64,000 nt of DNA from Dryococelus australis (taxonomy: Eukaryota > Arthropoda > Insecta > Phasmatodea > Phasmatidae). A model generated the notes under the pieces. That model worked only from the letters and a program-made list of their open reading frames with translations. It ran no database searches and was not told the origin of the DNA. Every line of letters starts with the position of its first letter. Position 1 is the stretch's first letter. This document shows, in pieces, positions 54,930 to 63,998 of the stretch. The stretch lies in the NCBI GenBank assembly GCA_029891345.1, contig CM057005.1, positions 61,025,760 to 61,089,759 of the forward strand, written 5' to 3'. Made by a program: the position numbers and the translations under genes.

Positions 54930-55128
54930 ATGTTTTATAATTTTTTTCGCAAATGTTTCTGTTGTGGGGTTAGAGGTCACCGGGGTCAAGGCAAGGTTTC
55001 GGGTCAAAGGTCAATGTCCATGACATCCAAGATGGCGGACGGTGACGTGACAAAATTGCGGCTCCCCCGAATCCCAATCCTATCCCCGATCCCCTTGTGC
55101 GCCAACCTACTCTTTTATACTACTTATA
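54930..55128 (-). repeat. Right terminal inverted repeat of the 6.66 kb element
   Basis: Inverted partner of 48472-48670, roughly 80-85% similar by eye over 190 bp, with small indels. Confidence 0.8.
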
Positions 55129-56290
55129 GGTGTATTCTATACAGCAAGATATGTTATCAGCTATTAAATTGTCAGAAACAAAACAATCAGGACTGCCTTA
55201 GCAGAAATTGTTGGAAATGCTTACATGGTAGATTTATAGCGATTATATGAATTTATCATTTGAAGAAGAGTAGACAAGAAATTTCGTAATCGAAATTCTA
55301 CAAAACTTCAATCTTTCTGTGTTTTAAAATTAACCACTGTAAACTCAATAGAAGACTTTATGTGTCATTACTGCGACTTTTACAAAACATAACTGCATTA
55401 AGGTAAATGATTCCAACAAAAGCCAAATAATGTTTTTAATTTTTTTTTAAATTTTATATTCCTGCAGGGGCCATAATTTTTGGACAGATCAGATGTAAGC
55501 ATGAGTTTAATTATCACTAAACACTTGTAAGCACATTTAGAAAATGAATGCAAACAACCGTACTCAAAATGTCACAGGGTCTTTGTTTAGCCTTGAAGGT
55601 TGCTGTGAGTTTCTCCAGTCTTATAATCCTTTCACAGTTATGGTTTCATGACATCGTTTACTACGACCATGTTGTCTTAAATATTGCGTTAACTTATAAG
55701 TAAGAGTGTAGAAATAAGACTTTCAAAAATAATTCGCTTAATTCGCTGCAAATAATCAAATAAAATGATCTCATTTCGCAGGTTTGCTTATGCAATATTT
55801 GTCATGTTTATGTGTCAAGAGGATTTTGTAATCTGGACACTTTGAACATTTTCTTGTATACAACCAAGTAGGTTATTCCTTTATCTTTGTTACAATTACA
55901 CTGTATTTCTAGTCTTCGTTTAACATTAAGGGTTACCTCTTTGTTTGGAGTATTGAATAACTAATGTTTGCGTATGGCAAACACATTTTCCGAAGCAGTC
56001 CGTTTTTGAATTTACACTGCAATGCTCTTCGCAGCGACAATTTTCATACACTATCTGAAAAACATAAACATTAAAAAACATTGTCAAGCAAAATTGTGAT
56101 ACTACTCAACACCAATATAGAATTTCTATTCTGAACGTGTACCTGTCCGTAAATATGCGATACAACTAGAACCATGCTACAATACAATCGAAATGCGGAT
56201 TTCATTAATTTGCATTCAACAATTCCATAAAGGAAAAGAAACAAATAACTTTGGGGTTTGTATGGAAAAAAAACATGAAAGTTTTAAAAA
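55129..56290. other. No feature seen
   Basis: AT-rich sequence between the large element and the poly(A) signal of the downstream minus-strand exon; no credible frame or repeat boundary. Confidence 0.4.
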
Positions 56291-56292
56291 TG

Positions 56293-56553
56293 TTTATTTT
56301 ATACAGCGAAGTAATGAAAAAAAAATCTACATTAGTATAATATGTTAGGGCTTACTGATTGCGTGGATACGGCATTCGGCGATCCGGTTTTTGAATTCTT
56401 GTGGTCTCACGCCTTGATTTTCATACTTGGGGAAACGGGGCGGACGTTGCCATAGCTCGATAGGTGTTCCCAGGGCTTTCCCGTTTCCTTCAATCTTGTA
56501 TTCCCTCGCCACTCCACCTCCGGGTTCCGTTATACGCCTCATTTCAGGGATGG
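56293..56553 (-). CDS. Terminal exon of an unrecognised host gene, with poly(A) signal
   Basis: On minus an acceptor (GGCTTTCTTAATTGCTGCCAG) at 56555-56554 opens AIPEMRRITEPGGGVAREYK, IEGNGKALGTPIELWQRPPR, FPKYENQGVRPQEFKNRIAE and CRIHAISKP, ending in TAA at 56347-56345. AATAAA on minus lies at 56298-56293, 47 nt past the stop. The composition (basic, Pro-rich, few large hydrophobics, no low complexity) looks like a conserved small cytoskeletal or matrix-type protein tail, but that is only an impression; I do not recognise the family. MITE G begins 128 bp upstream in the presumed intron. Earlier exons were not securely found; 60366-60441 is one weak candidate on the same strand. Confidence 0.65.
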
Positions 56554-56681
56554 CTGGCAGCAATTAAGAAAGCCGCCCACAAACGCCCTGCGCAGAAGGC
56601 GAGGCCTCGTTTAGCCACAAACTCTCGTGGTCGAAAGGTCCTACATCGCAAGCTTGTTAGGGTGAGATTTGCCCGGCTTTA

Positions 56682-57524
56682 TAGGCTGTTCACGGTAATG
56701 TGAGCACTTTTGAGGCCCTAGTTATTTTTTCCTTCCAGCCATATTTTATCCTTTAACCACGTTTTTAAATAGATGTTGCCATGCAAGTAATAAACACAGT
56801 GTGTTTATCCCATCGCACTTGGAAGTTAACGTCTAAGGCTAAAATAAAATACGCTATATACCAAAAAGTAACTGGGCACCTGTCCACAATGTTTGCTCGG
56901 TGGTTGTCACCCCGTTAGAATCTCGTAGGGCCACCTCTTGCGGCTATAACAGCAGCCATCCTGCCTGGTATGCTCTCTACGAGTGTTTGCAGAACATCCA
57001 CGTGGATTCGTCGCCATTCCTCTTGCAACCATTCCATGAGTTAAGCAATGGATTTTGGCCTCGCCTGACGAGCCCTCACCCGGCGATCCAAATCGTCCCA
57101 AAGATGTTCTATAGGGTTGAGGTCGGGGCTCTGGGCGGGCCAGTCCAATCAGAGAACATTGTTGTCGGCGTACCACTGCATAGGAGCCCTTGAAAAATGG
57201 CACCTGGCATTGTCATCCTCGAAGTAACACGGGCCCATTTCGTAAAAAACACCTCAATGTTGGGAGCATTTGATTATCCAGAATGTTACAGTAGGCCTCT
57301 GTGTTCATGCTACCACGGACAAACACCAGCGGTCCTACGCCAAAGGCCGTGAAACACAAGTCAACTGACGTACTGAATTACCTATCTTCATGGGTGCCCA
57401 ATTACTTTTTGGTAGATAACCTATCTTCATGGGTGTCCAATTACTTTTTGGTAGATAGTGTATATTCACTTTTATTCCAAGCGAAAGGGCTTTAAAAAGG
57501 ACTCACTTTACAGTGAATAGCCTA
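56682..57524 (+). mobile_element. TAGGCTGTTCACGG MITE, short core, split by a Tc1 fragment (copy G)
   Basis: TAGGCTGTTCACGGTAATGT at the left, inverted TAGGCTATTCACTGTAAAGT at the right, TA at 56680-56681 and 57525-57526. Without the roughly 0.6 kb insert the body is about 240 bp and matches copies E, F and H. Confidence 0.85.
56855..57458 (-). mobile_element. Tc1-like element, internally deleted, inside MITE G
   Basis: Ends TATATACCAAAAAGTAACTG and inverted TATCTACCAAAAAGTAATTG. On minus the 3' half of a DD34E transposase is readable in pieces: [39 protein letters not shown] (with the catalytic Glu in NPIEHLW), EWLQEEWRRIHVDVLQTLV and ESIPGRMAAVIAARGG. The N-terminal DNA-binding region and first catalytic Asp are deleted, and there are stops and at least one frame change. 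A 39 bp unit carrying the transposase-5'-side terminal repeat is tandemly doubled at 57381-57458. Confidence 0.85.
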
Positions 57525-57582
57525 TAGTTGCCTTTCTCCTTAAGGGCATTTGCGAAAACGTTAATAGGAAATCCCATGTTAA

Positions 57583-58100
57583 GGACATTTCGCGTCAATG
57601 CGTTATTTCAAAAGATAGGCGTTTCAAACAAAATGTATTCTTCGCGAATTTTTCGAGGGGAAGATTGCTACGAGCGTATATTTTCAATATAGATAGAAAG
57701 TATATATATATATATTTTAAATATATATCTTAAAAATTCCTTGCTATAAGCCATTCACGATAAAGTGAGCACTTTTGAAAGCCCTCTCAATCGTAATAAC
57801 AGACAATAACTATATTTTATTGTAGCCATAGACGTTAAGCCATAGCCGTGGAGTATACAATTTGTGTTTTTTGCTTATATAGCCATCTTTATTTAAAAAG
57901 GTTTTTACAGGGATAAAATACGACTGAAATATAAAAGTAACTAAGGCCTCAAAAGTGCTTACTTTACCGTGAATAGACTATAACAGGCTGTACATGTTAT
58001 GAAAACATCTCCGCCGTAGGAAACACCTAAAAAATTCGTAAAGAATTCATTTGGTTTGAAACTGCTATCTTTGGAATTCACGCATTAAGGCGAAATTTCC
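57583..58100. mobile_element. TTAA-flanked MITE containing MITE H
   Basis: TTAA at 57579-57582 and 58101-58104 flank GGACATTTCGCGTCAATGCG and inverted GGAAATTTCGCCTTAATGCG. The inverted match goes on through AAAGATAG, GTTTCAAACAAAATG and CGAATTTTT for about 95 bp. Without MITE H it is about 280 bp. Confidence 0.8.
57747..57980 (+). mobile_element. TAGGCTGTTCACGG MITE, short core (copy H)
   Basis: TAAGCCATTCACGATAAAGT at the left, inverted TAGTCTATTCACGGTAAAGT at the right, TA at 57745-57746 and 57981-57982, 234 bp. Nested in the TTAA-flanked MITE and thus younger than it. Confidence 0.9.
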
Positions 58101-58754
58101 TTAAAGGCCCTTACACAATTGGAAACTTCCACATTTGACTTTATCAATTAGAGCTTACGTTTGCCTTCCGACATGTTGTTTCTTATGGAGCTTGGCCTAA
58201 TGGAACTGCCAAAGGTAAAGTCAAGCACTCTTGTCTTTACGATTTTGAAAAGTTGAGATTTAAATTCAAAGTCAATCAGCCATTTTGCAAAGAATCTAAC
58301 TTAGGTCATGTGGAAAGTGAGTTATTTTATTGCAGGGGCGATTCTAATCTCGGTACATTAAACTAAGTTCGTCTTAAATTAAATAAATGGCAAACAAATA
58401 TAATGTGAAGAGGAAATAAATTAATTGCTATAATTGAATAAAGTTAATAAATGAGTTTTTTGTTTCGAAATAAACTTTTAATTTAAATCGTAAGCCTATT
58501 TTAAGAAAGGTACATAAAAAGTATTCCTGGATAATATCAAAATTATTTACATAATAAGATATACATTTTGACGAAGCTCGCAGAACCTATGTTCACTTGT
58601 CTAAAATTTGACTTTACAATTGTTTTGTGTATTGGTGGTTTCGTCAGAGGAAAGGGAACGTAAAGTCAAGCGCTAAAGTTTTATATTGTGTAAGAAGCTT
58701 TACGCAGGGATTTCCTGTTTACATTTCACAGCTGTCAGCCGGTAGGCAGTGGCC

Positions 58755-58980
58755 TTAAACTGTGGTTTTTCCTGCTTGTTTTGAACGTTTCATCGTCATC
58801 GGGGGCCACTGGAGGAAGAACTCGTAGTTTGGACTGCCAGAAGCGAGCGAAGAACAGGACAAGGCCCGTAGCAAGGAATTCCATGGGAAATATAATTCAG
58901 GGTGGCCGGCGAAGGAAAGGAATCCGACCCTCGTGAAAAACGATTCAGTGTATATTACCACTGCGCCACCTCCCTCGGTA
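58755..58980 (-). mobile_element. Probable tRNA-derived SINE, diverged
   Basis: On minus, CCGAGGGAGGTGGCGCAGTGG has the head and A-box-like text of a SINE. CACGAGGGTCGGATTCC may be a decayed B box. The body GGCCGGCCACCCTGAATTA is SINE-like. The overlapping open frames are by-products. Confidence 0.5.
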
Positions 58981-59149
58981 ATTTTTCGTACATAATTTTA
59001 CTATCGTTGCTATACAATACCTATACAAACATGCTTCATCTGAAAGGGTTGCAAAATGAATTTCGAAAAATAAAACACACCGTTAATATCCGTTACTACA
59101 GAATAATTTCCGTTTGTTGAGAGTTTGGCGGCTCTTTTCAACGAGATCT

Positions 59150-59368
59150 TAAGAGCCGACGGGGGTGAAATAAGTTGTGAATGGAGCAGCGCCGGAATGC
59201 AAGAGCGCCCGGGGGCGGCGGAAGATCCCCGAGAAAACCCGCCGATCAGCGGCATCGTCTGCCACGATTGCCACTTGCGAAAATCCGGAGTGGTCCGGCC
59301 GAGGATTGAACCCGGTTCGACTTGGTGGGAGGCGAGCAGGCTAATCGCTCAGTCACCGCAGCCCCGTA
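59150..59368 (-). mobile_element. tRNA-derived SINE, GGGGCTGCGGTGACTGAG family
   Basis: On minus: GGGGCTGCGGTGACTGAGCG, B-box region GAACCGGGTTCAATCCTCGG, then CTCCGGATTTTCGCAAGTGG, GGGCGCTCTTGCATTCCGGC and CACCCCCGTCG. It is collinear with 62160-62422. The 130-codon plus frame (59125-59517) across it is a shadow. Confidence 0.75.
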
Positions 59369-60180
59369 ATTCCAATGAGTTGCATAATAGCGCTACGTTC
59401 TTGGTGCAAATTCCATGTCGGCTATGTGAACCATGTAAACCATGGACTCATGTGACGACTTTTATATTTAACCGTAAGTTAGTAGTAACCGTGAAGCATT
59501 GTTACATAGTAGCTTAACTAAAGGAACAAGTTACTTTACAGTAGCTTTTTAGGACAACTACTTGTGTTTTCTCGTAACGTAACTTGTAAAGTAACGAAGG
59601 TATTGACTAATTTGTAACGGACTGGAAAAACTTACTTTAAGTTACTTTTCACTTTACAAGAGTTTTATCATGTCACAGTGGCGGCAGCTGAACTAAGGGA
59701 AACTTCGCTTAATCACGGGTAAAAGAGTTGCTTGGTTAATATTTGAAGTACTCACCTTATCGTATAAATTATCATATTTTAAAACACGAAGCTTTACGAT
59801 TTTTACTTCTAAATATACTTAACAGCGTGTTACCGTGATTTATATAAACAAATATTATTTCCAAACTTAACGTTTCAAAATATAATTCGTTCAATAATTC
59901 TTGCAATTGCCGTTTGATTTTTACGTACTCTAAACATGTGACGGTTGACAGAATAAATATTTTACGCTTTACCTCTTTCTTTAGATACAATTGTGTTCGA
60001 AGCTAAAGTTTGCATATAGCAGCTTAGGCACTGAGTAACGAATTAAACTTCTAAAGGAAAACGAAAAAAAAAAATCTACTTTAAGTTAATATAGTCACAT
60101 TAGTAACTTAACGTACCTCAAGATAAGTTTAAAGTGTGCTTACCCACTACTGAAGTGGTGGAAGTAGCGTTAATAAACGA
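59369..60180. other. No gene; possible hAT remnant
   Basis: Repeated GTAACTT/AAGTTACTTT words and the sequence CCCACTACTG at 60143-60152 (inverted CAGTAGTGGG, a common hAT end) suggest a hAT fragment, but no matching left end was found. Confidence 0.3.
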
Positions 60181-60365
60181 TTTATTAATAGTAGAACATT
60201 TTTAAAGTTCCATAGCACGGTGTTGCAGGCGGAAGACGGCAGGCCATAATTGACAGATTAAAGCAGTAGTTGACTGATTGCCCACCTCATCGCCCATCAG
60301 TTTGAGCCCTTTCATTTCTTTGATGGCGACGCTTACAAACCTGGCAGCCGGATCCGTCGACTTAC

Positions 60366-60441
60366 TAATACATGAAGTTGATTGGGAACGGATTACGCGC
60401 CGCTCTATCGCCAGCCGTATCCACACCGAGGCTAATCATTA
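60366..60441 (-). CDS. Candidate small internal exon
   Basis: On minus, acceptor GTTTTTTTTGTAG|TA and donor ATTA|GTAAGT bound 76 nt that read MISLGVDTAGDRAARNPFPI, then NFMY, with a stop directly after the donor. Both splice words are good, but a competing 74-codon frame (60202-60426, SVAIKEMKGLKLMGDEVGNQ) covers the region and extends past the donor. Either may be the real coding part, or neither. Confidence 0.3.
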
Positions 60442-60849
60442 CTACAAAAAAAACATATCTAACGTTCTTTATGTTATAGTCTTAATGTTCAATACATTGA
60501 CAAATTTTTAAGAAAGCTCTTGGATGAGCATATCTTCTTTAAATTACGATATCAAGAATATATTCAAATAAACGAACGCCGTCATTTGGCAAATATCGAT
60601 CAGAAAAGTTTAAATTTGAATACTCTTTTTAAGTCACAAAAATTAAATTTGCTGCCGTGTTAATACAGAAAACATCCTAAAATCTTATTTAAATATAAAA
60701 TATTGTGCGTGACTAAACCGCATCAGACTCTGCGTCGACAAACTCTAAGAAATTAATTTTTTTATCGCTTTCAAGATTGGTTTTTCTCTTTTAATAATTT
60801 TACAATACGCCATGGGGATGATTCGAGTTCGTGTGGGGTGAAGTTATTA

Positions 60850-61310
60850 ATAAAAATAAAATAACTAAATTTGAATTTTATTTATTCACACAGCTATTAT
60901 TTACAACATTAAATCACCTATCCCCACTATTCTTCTTCCTGTTAATCTCAACGAGCGCAATGTTTAATGTCCATTTTAATTATAATTAAAGTCCTTATCG
61001 ATGACTCTATACTGGTTACCGTCACTTAATTTACACTCATTATTTACACATATTCGATCTGTATACTGTCATAATTTCAAATGCCTTAAACTCACGCATC
61101 CAGTTCAATCAGTCCCGCCCCCACAGTCTCACTCTTCTCTTTGCCGATGCTCGCAGTCCGCAGATTCCACTCCCGCTTATCACAGCCGTCGCCACTCGTC
61201 GCTTCGCTGTCTTCGCACACCTCATGCTTAAGGTAGCACAATACTCCAAACTATGAGCTGTCAGTACGCATGTCTGTCGCGGCTGAAACAGTCTCACTGA
61301 CACGATCTAT
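60850..61310 (-). repeat. Unclassified ~0.45 kb repeat, reverse copy
   Basis: On minus it is collinear with 63117 onward: GTTTGGAGTATTG, GAAGCGACGAG, GCGGACTGCGAGCATCG, GGCGGGACT..TGAACTGGATGC, GTGTAAATAATGAG and GAGATTAAC, ending at GTGAATAAATAAAATTC with a poly(A)-like signal. It could be an LTR or 3' end of a retroelement, or one arm of a longer inverted element. It has no open frame of note. Confidence 0.7.
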
Positions 61311-61323
61311 AAGGTTCTCCATA

Positions 61324-61615
61324 TAGGCTGTTCACGGTAAAATGAGCACTTCTGAAAGCTCTGCTCAAGATCTACTTGTACACACATTGTATATTTTTCT
61401 CCCTTGTGTAAAATTAACGTTGCCATGGGCCTCATCACTTTATTCATGCGTCGGTCAAGTGAAACTGTGCAATTGTTATTAGAAAAGTAAATATGTTATA
61501 ATCTGCTCATTTTTGCACTTCGTAGCATTAAATAAAACAGAAAGCAAAATAATTAATTTAAGTTGTCAAAAACGGCTACCTAAAACTTTTAATTCGATGT
61601 TAATACATGGAACCA
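61324..61615 (+). mobile_element. TAGGCTGTTCACGG MITE, long core, 3' truncated (copy I)
   Basis: TAGGCTGTTCACGGTAAAAT after TA (61322-61323). The body matches copies B and D up to GATGTTAATACATGGAACC and then stops; the right terminal repeat is missing. Confidence 0.85.
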
Positions 61616-62155
61616 AAAATAGTTTTTTTTTTTCTCGATATTTTTGCTACTACTTGTAAGAGGATTATAATAATACTACTCGTAAATAATATAAGAGTGG
61701 TAGAACGTGCAGACTTTGGTCGAATTCATATATATCGAAATATTTCATGAAATAACGAATTAACTGAGGGAGTATTATTAAAGTAAATAACTTTGTTTTA
61801 TGACAATGGTAATTATTTTATTTTGTATGTTCTGGTGGGGTACTTCAATAAAACTGCGAAAAGAAGTTTATTCCTGTTACACGTGATATAGAGATTACGG
61901 TTGCACATAATCTGTACCAGACCACACCATCAAATCTGTCAAAATATAACGAAGTACACAATTCACAAGATTACATCGGCTCATTGGTTTACTTATCAGT
62001 AACAATACCCACAACTGAATCGAAAAACGATTCTGCAAAAATTGCTATCGATTCGCACAAAAATCGGCAGCATAAATATAAATCTAAAAATAGATTTTTT
62101 TCGTAAGCCGATTTTTTTCATATTTTGAAAAATCGATTTTTAATCGGCATCCTTA
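61616..62155. other. No feature seen
   Basis: AT-rich; ATCGATTTTT words at 62040-62145 hint at a hAT-like interior, but no ends were found. Confidence 0.35.
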
Positions 62156-62159
62156 TTGC

Positions 62160-62422
62160 TTAGAAGGAAGTGAATAGAGTGGTTTCGGTAGACGCTTAAC
62201 AGCCAGGCCTTGAACGTCAGTAAGGGCGAAATGAAACCAGGATAGAGCAGCGAAGGAATGCAAGGACAGGTGGGAAACGAGAGTGCTCCTAAAAACCCCA
62301 CCGACCGACGGCAGCGTCCGCCATGTTTTCCGTACGCGAGAATCCAGGTGGCATTGAAGAGAATCAAGCCCGGTTCACATTTGTGGGGGCGAGTACACTG
62401 ACTGCTACACCACCGCGGCCCC
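62160..62422 (-). mobile_element. tRNA-derived SINE, GGGGCCGCGGTGGTGTAGCA family
   Basis: On minus: GGGGCCGCGGTGGTGTAGCA with A box TGGTGTAGCAG, B-box region GTGAACCGGGCTTGATTCTC, then GGATTCTCGCGTACGGAAAA, CTTGCATTCCTTCGCTGCTC and CATTTCGCCC. Collinear with 59150-59368 and with the head of the split SINE at 32893. The 132-codon minus frame across it is a by-product. Confidence 0.8.
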
Positions 62423-62555
62423 ATTGTACTCAGAACGAAATCACTTGACAAAAATAACGCCAAAATATTTTTATATGTTGCTGGTCTCCGTTTCTCGAGT
62501 GAGCGAAGGAATGTGTCAAGGCCAAAGTGGTAACCCAAGGATTTACACAGGAGTA

Positions 62556-62969
62556 AAGTCTTTTCACCATAAAGTGAGCACTTTAGAATCAGCCTTAGAA
62601 AAAGTCACTTCCTTTTCTGCATATATTTCAACGTGCTCACTGAGTGGCATGCGCCCGATAAAGCTGGTAACGATGGATGGAAAGTAGTTCCATTTGTTAA
62701 CGTCGAATAAGAAGTTTTAGGTGGCCATTTGTAATAGTTTAAATTATTTCTTACGCTTTTTTTCTAATGGCTCATTGTGTAAAAATGAGCAGATTTATAA
62801 CATGTTTACTATTTTAATAATTTCCCAGTGTCACTTGACCGACGCATGAATAAAGTGATGAGGCCCATTGCAATGTTAATTTTATATGAGGTTGAAGAAT
62901 ACGCAACGTGCATACAAGGACATCTTAAGCAGGGCTTTCAAAAATGCTCATTTTACCGTGAACAGCCTG
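62556..62969 (-). mobile_element. TAGGCTGTTCACGG MITE, long core, reverse orientation (copy J)
   Basis: The left end AAGTCTTTTCACCATAAAGT and inverted right end CAGGCTGTTCACGGTAAAAT are flanked by TA (62554-62555 and 62970-62971). It is 414 bp and collinear with copy C. The 87-codon frame at 62424-62687 is MITE and SINE sequence. Confidence 0.85.
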
Positions 62970-63116
62970 TAGCACTACCACGATAAGCTTATCGGCACTT
63001 GTGCCGCCTTCTGTCATTGATAGGATTAAATGGCTGGTTTTATCGGTTCAAGAATGTTCTGGTTATCGCCCCCGTCTATGTCAGCGTGATTCCAGGGGCG
63101 GAGAACCTTCTAGAGC

Positions 63117-63998
63117 CGGCCAGCGAGATTACGTGAGCCGCGACGGAACTCCGAGCAGACAGTCTAGGGTTTGGAGTATTGCACGGCCTTGAGGGCCAAG
63201 TGCGTGAAGAAAAGGAAGCGACGAGAGGCACTGAGAGTGAGCAGCGGGAGTGCAGTCTACGGACTGCGAGCATCGATACAGTGAAGAGTGAGACTGACGG
63301 GCGGGACTACTGAACTGGATGCTTGAGTGAAAGACATTTGAAATGATGGCGGCAGACACACTGAATACGTGTAAATAATGAGCGTGAATTAAATGACCGT
63401 AAATAACATGTAGAGAGTGATAAGGGATTTAATTAAAATTTAGATAGACATTAACACTTTGAGGTCTCCACAATTTTACTGGCACTTAAGAAAAATTAGA
63501 AGTGAGTAACTTTTATCCTCTACTGCAAGAACAACGGTTATGTTGGTGCCTGTGTTATAACTCACCATTGTCCTATTGGTCCAATACCTCACCGGAAACT
63601 AGTCTGTACTTTACAACGATCATTATTGGCCGGTCATCAACCAATGGAGAGCCGAGCTGATATTGACCCAATCAAATGCCCTTTATTGTATAAATTACTT
63701 TCAGTTAATCATGTCCCTTTGAGAAGTTACAAAATAAGAAATTCTATCATTAGCAACATCATTGTTACTTCGCTGTTGTGTTGTTGTGAGGTCGTGTTAA
63801 ACTCTAGCCGAACAACGACTGTACATCCGTGCAAGTTTTGTTCTGAACTATAAAGAGATATTCAAATTAGCTTTCCTCGAGCTACATTCGAGCATAATCT
63901 ACAAAGTGTTAAAATATTGTGCTCACTGAGATTAACATAAATAATAGGTGAGATAAATTATACTGTCAATTATAGCTGTGTAAATATTTATAGCAGTA
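63117..63998 (+). repeat. Unclassified ~0.45 kb repeat, forward copy, split by a TTAA element
   Basis: 63117-63454 and 63909 to the window end match the reverse copy at 60850-61310. The break falls at GACATTAA, where the other copy is uninterrupted. Confidence 0.7.
63455..63908. mobile_element. TTAA-flanked element with CACTTTG ends
   Basis: TTAA at 63451-63454 and 63909-63912. Ends CACTTTGAGGTCTCC and inverted CACTTTGTAGATTATGC (7 bp perfect). The paralogous repeat at 60850-61310 shows the empty site (GACATTAAACATTGCGC against GACATTAA...TTAAAATATTGTGC). It is 454 bp and contains TCCTATTGGTCCAATACC, an opposed CCAAT pair, and a TATA-like TGTATAAATTA. No transposase. Confidence 0.75.

Larger units (their letters stand above)
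48472..55128. mobile_element. 6.66 kb element with long terminal inverted repeats and inward-reading genes
   Basis: The two ends are inverted copies: TAGGAGTAGTATAAAATAGT at the left against TATAAGTAGTATAAAAGAGT from the right, continuing through TCGGGGATAGGATTAGGATT, GACCTTTGACCC-type words and GCGAAAAAnTC for about 190 bp. Weaker matches (GGGAAATTTCGAGGGAAA, AATGGCCGCC) carry on to about 480 bp. Inside, from left to right: a CCAAT-box array, plus-strand frames (49728-50039, 50359-50724, 51316-51513), an AT-rich middle, minus-strand frames (53134-52741) and a GC-rich promoter-like patch (53450-53660). No DDE transposase, polymerase or integrase was recognised. Flanking ATA or TA may be the target duplication. 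The ambisense layout with inverted ends fits either an unclassified large DNA transposon or an old virus-like insertion; I treat it as a fossil and cannot say whether it is whole. Confidence 0.7.

Noticed and set aside
56907-57203. 98-codon minus-strand frame and 97-codon plus-strand frame
   Set aside because: Both are out-of-frame readings of the Tc1 transposase remnant, whose conserved residues lie in another minus frame.
59125-59517. 130-codon plus-strand frame
   Set aside because: It runs antisense through a tRNA-derived SINE. Related SINEs give different frames, so the openness is incidental. The same applies to 62140-62538.
59520-60152. hAT element with CAGTAGTGGG end
   Set aside because: Only one end could be found and the interior repeats are short GTAACTT words, so no bounded element can be claimed.
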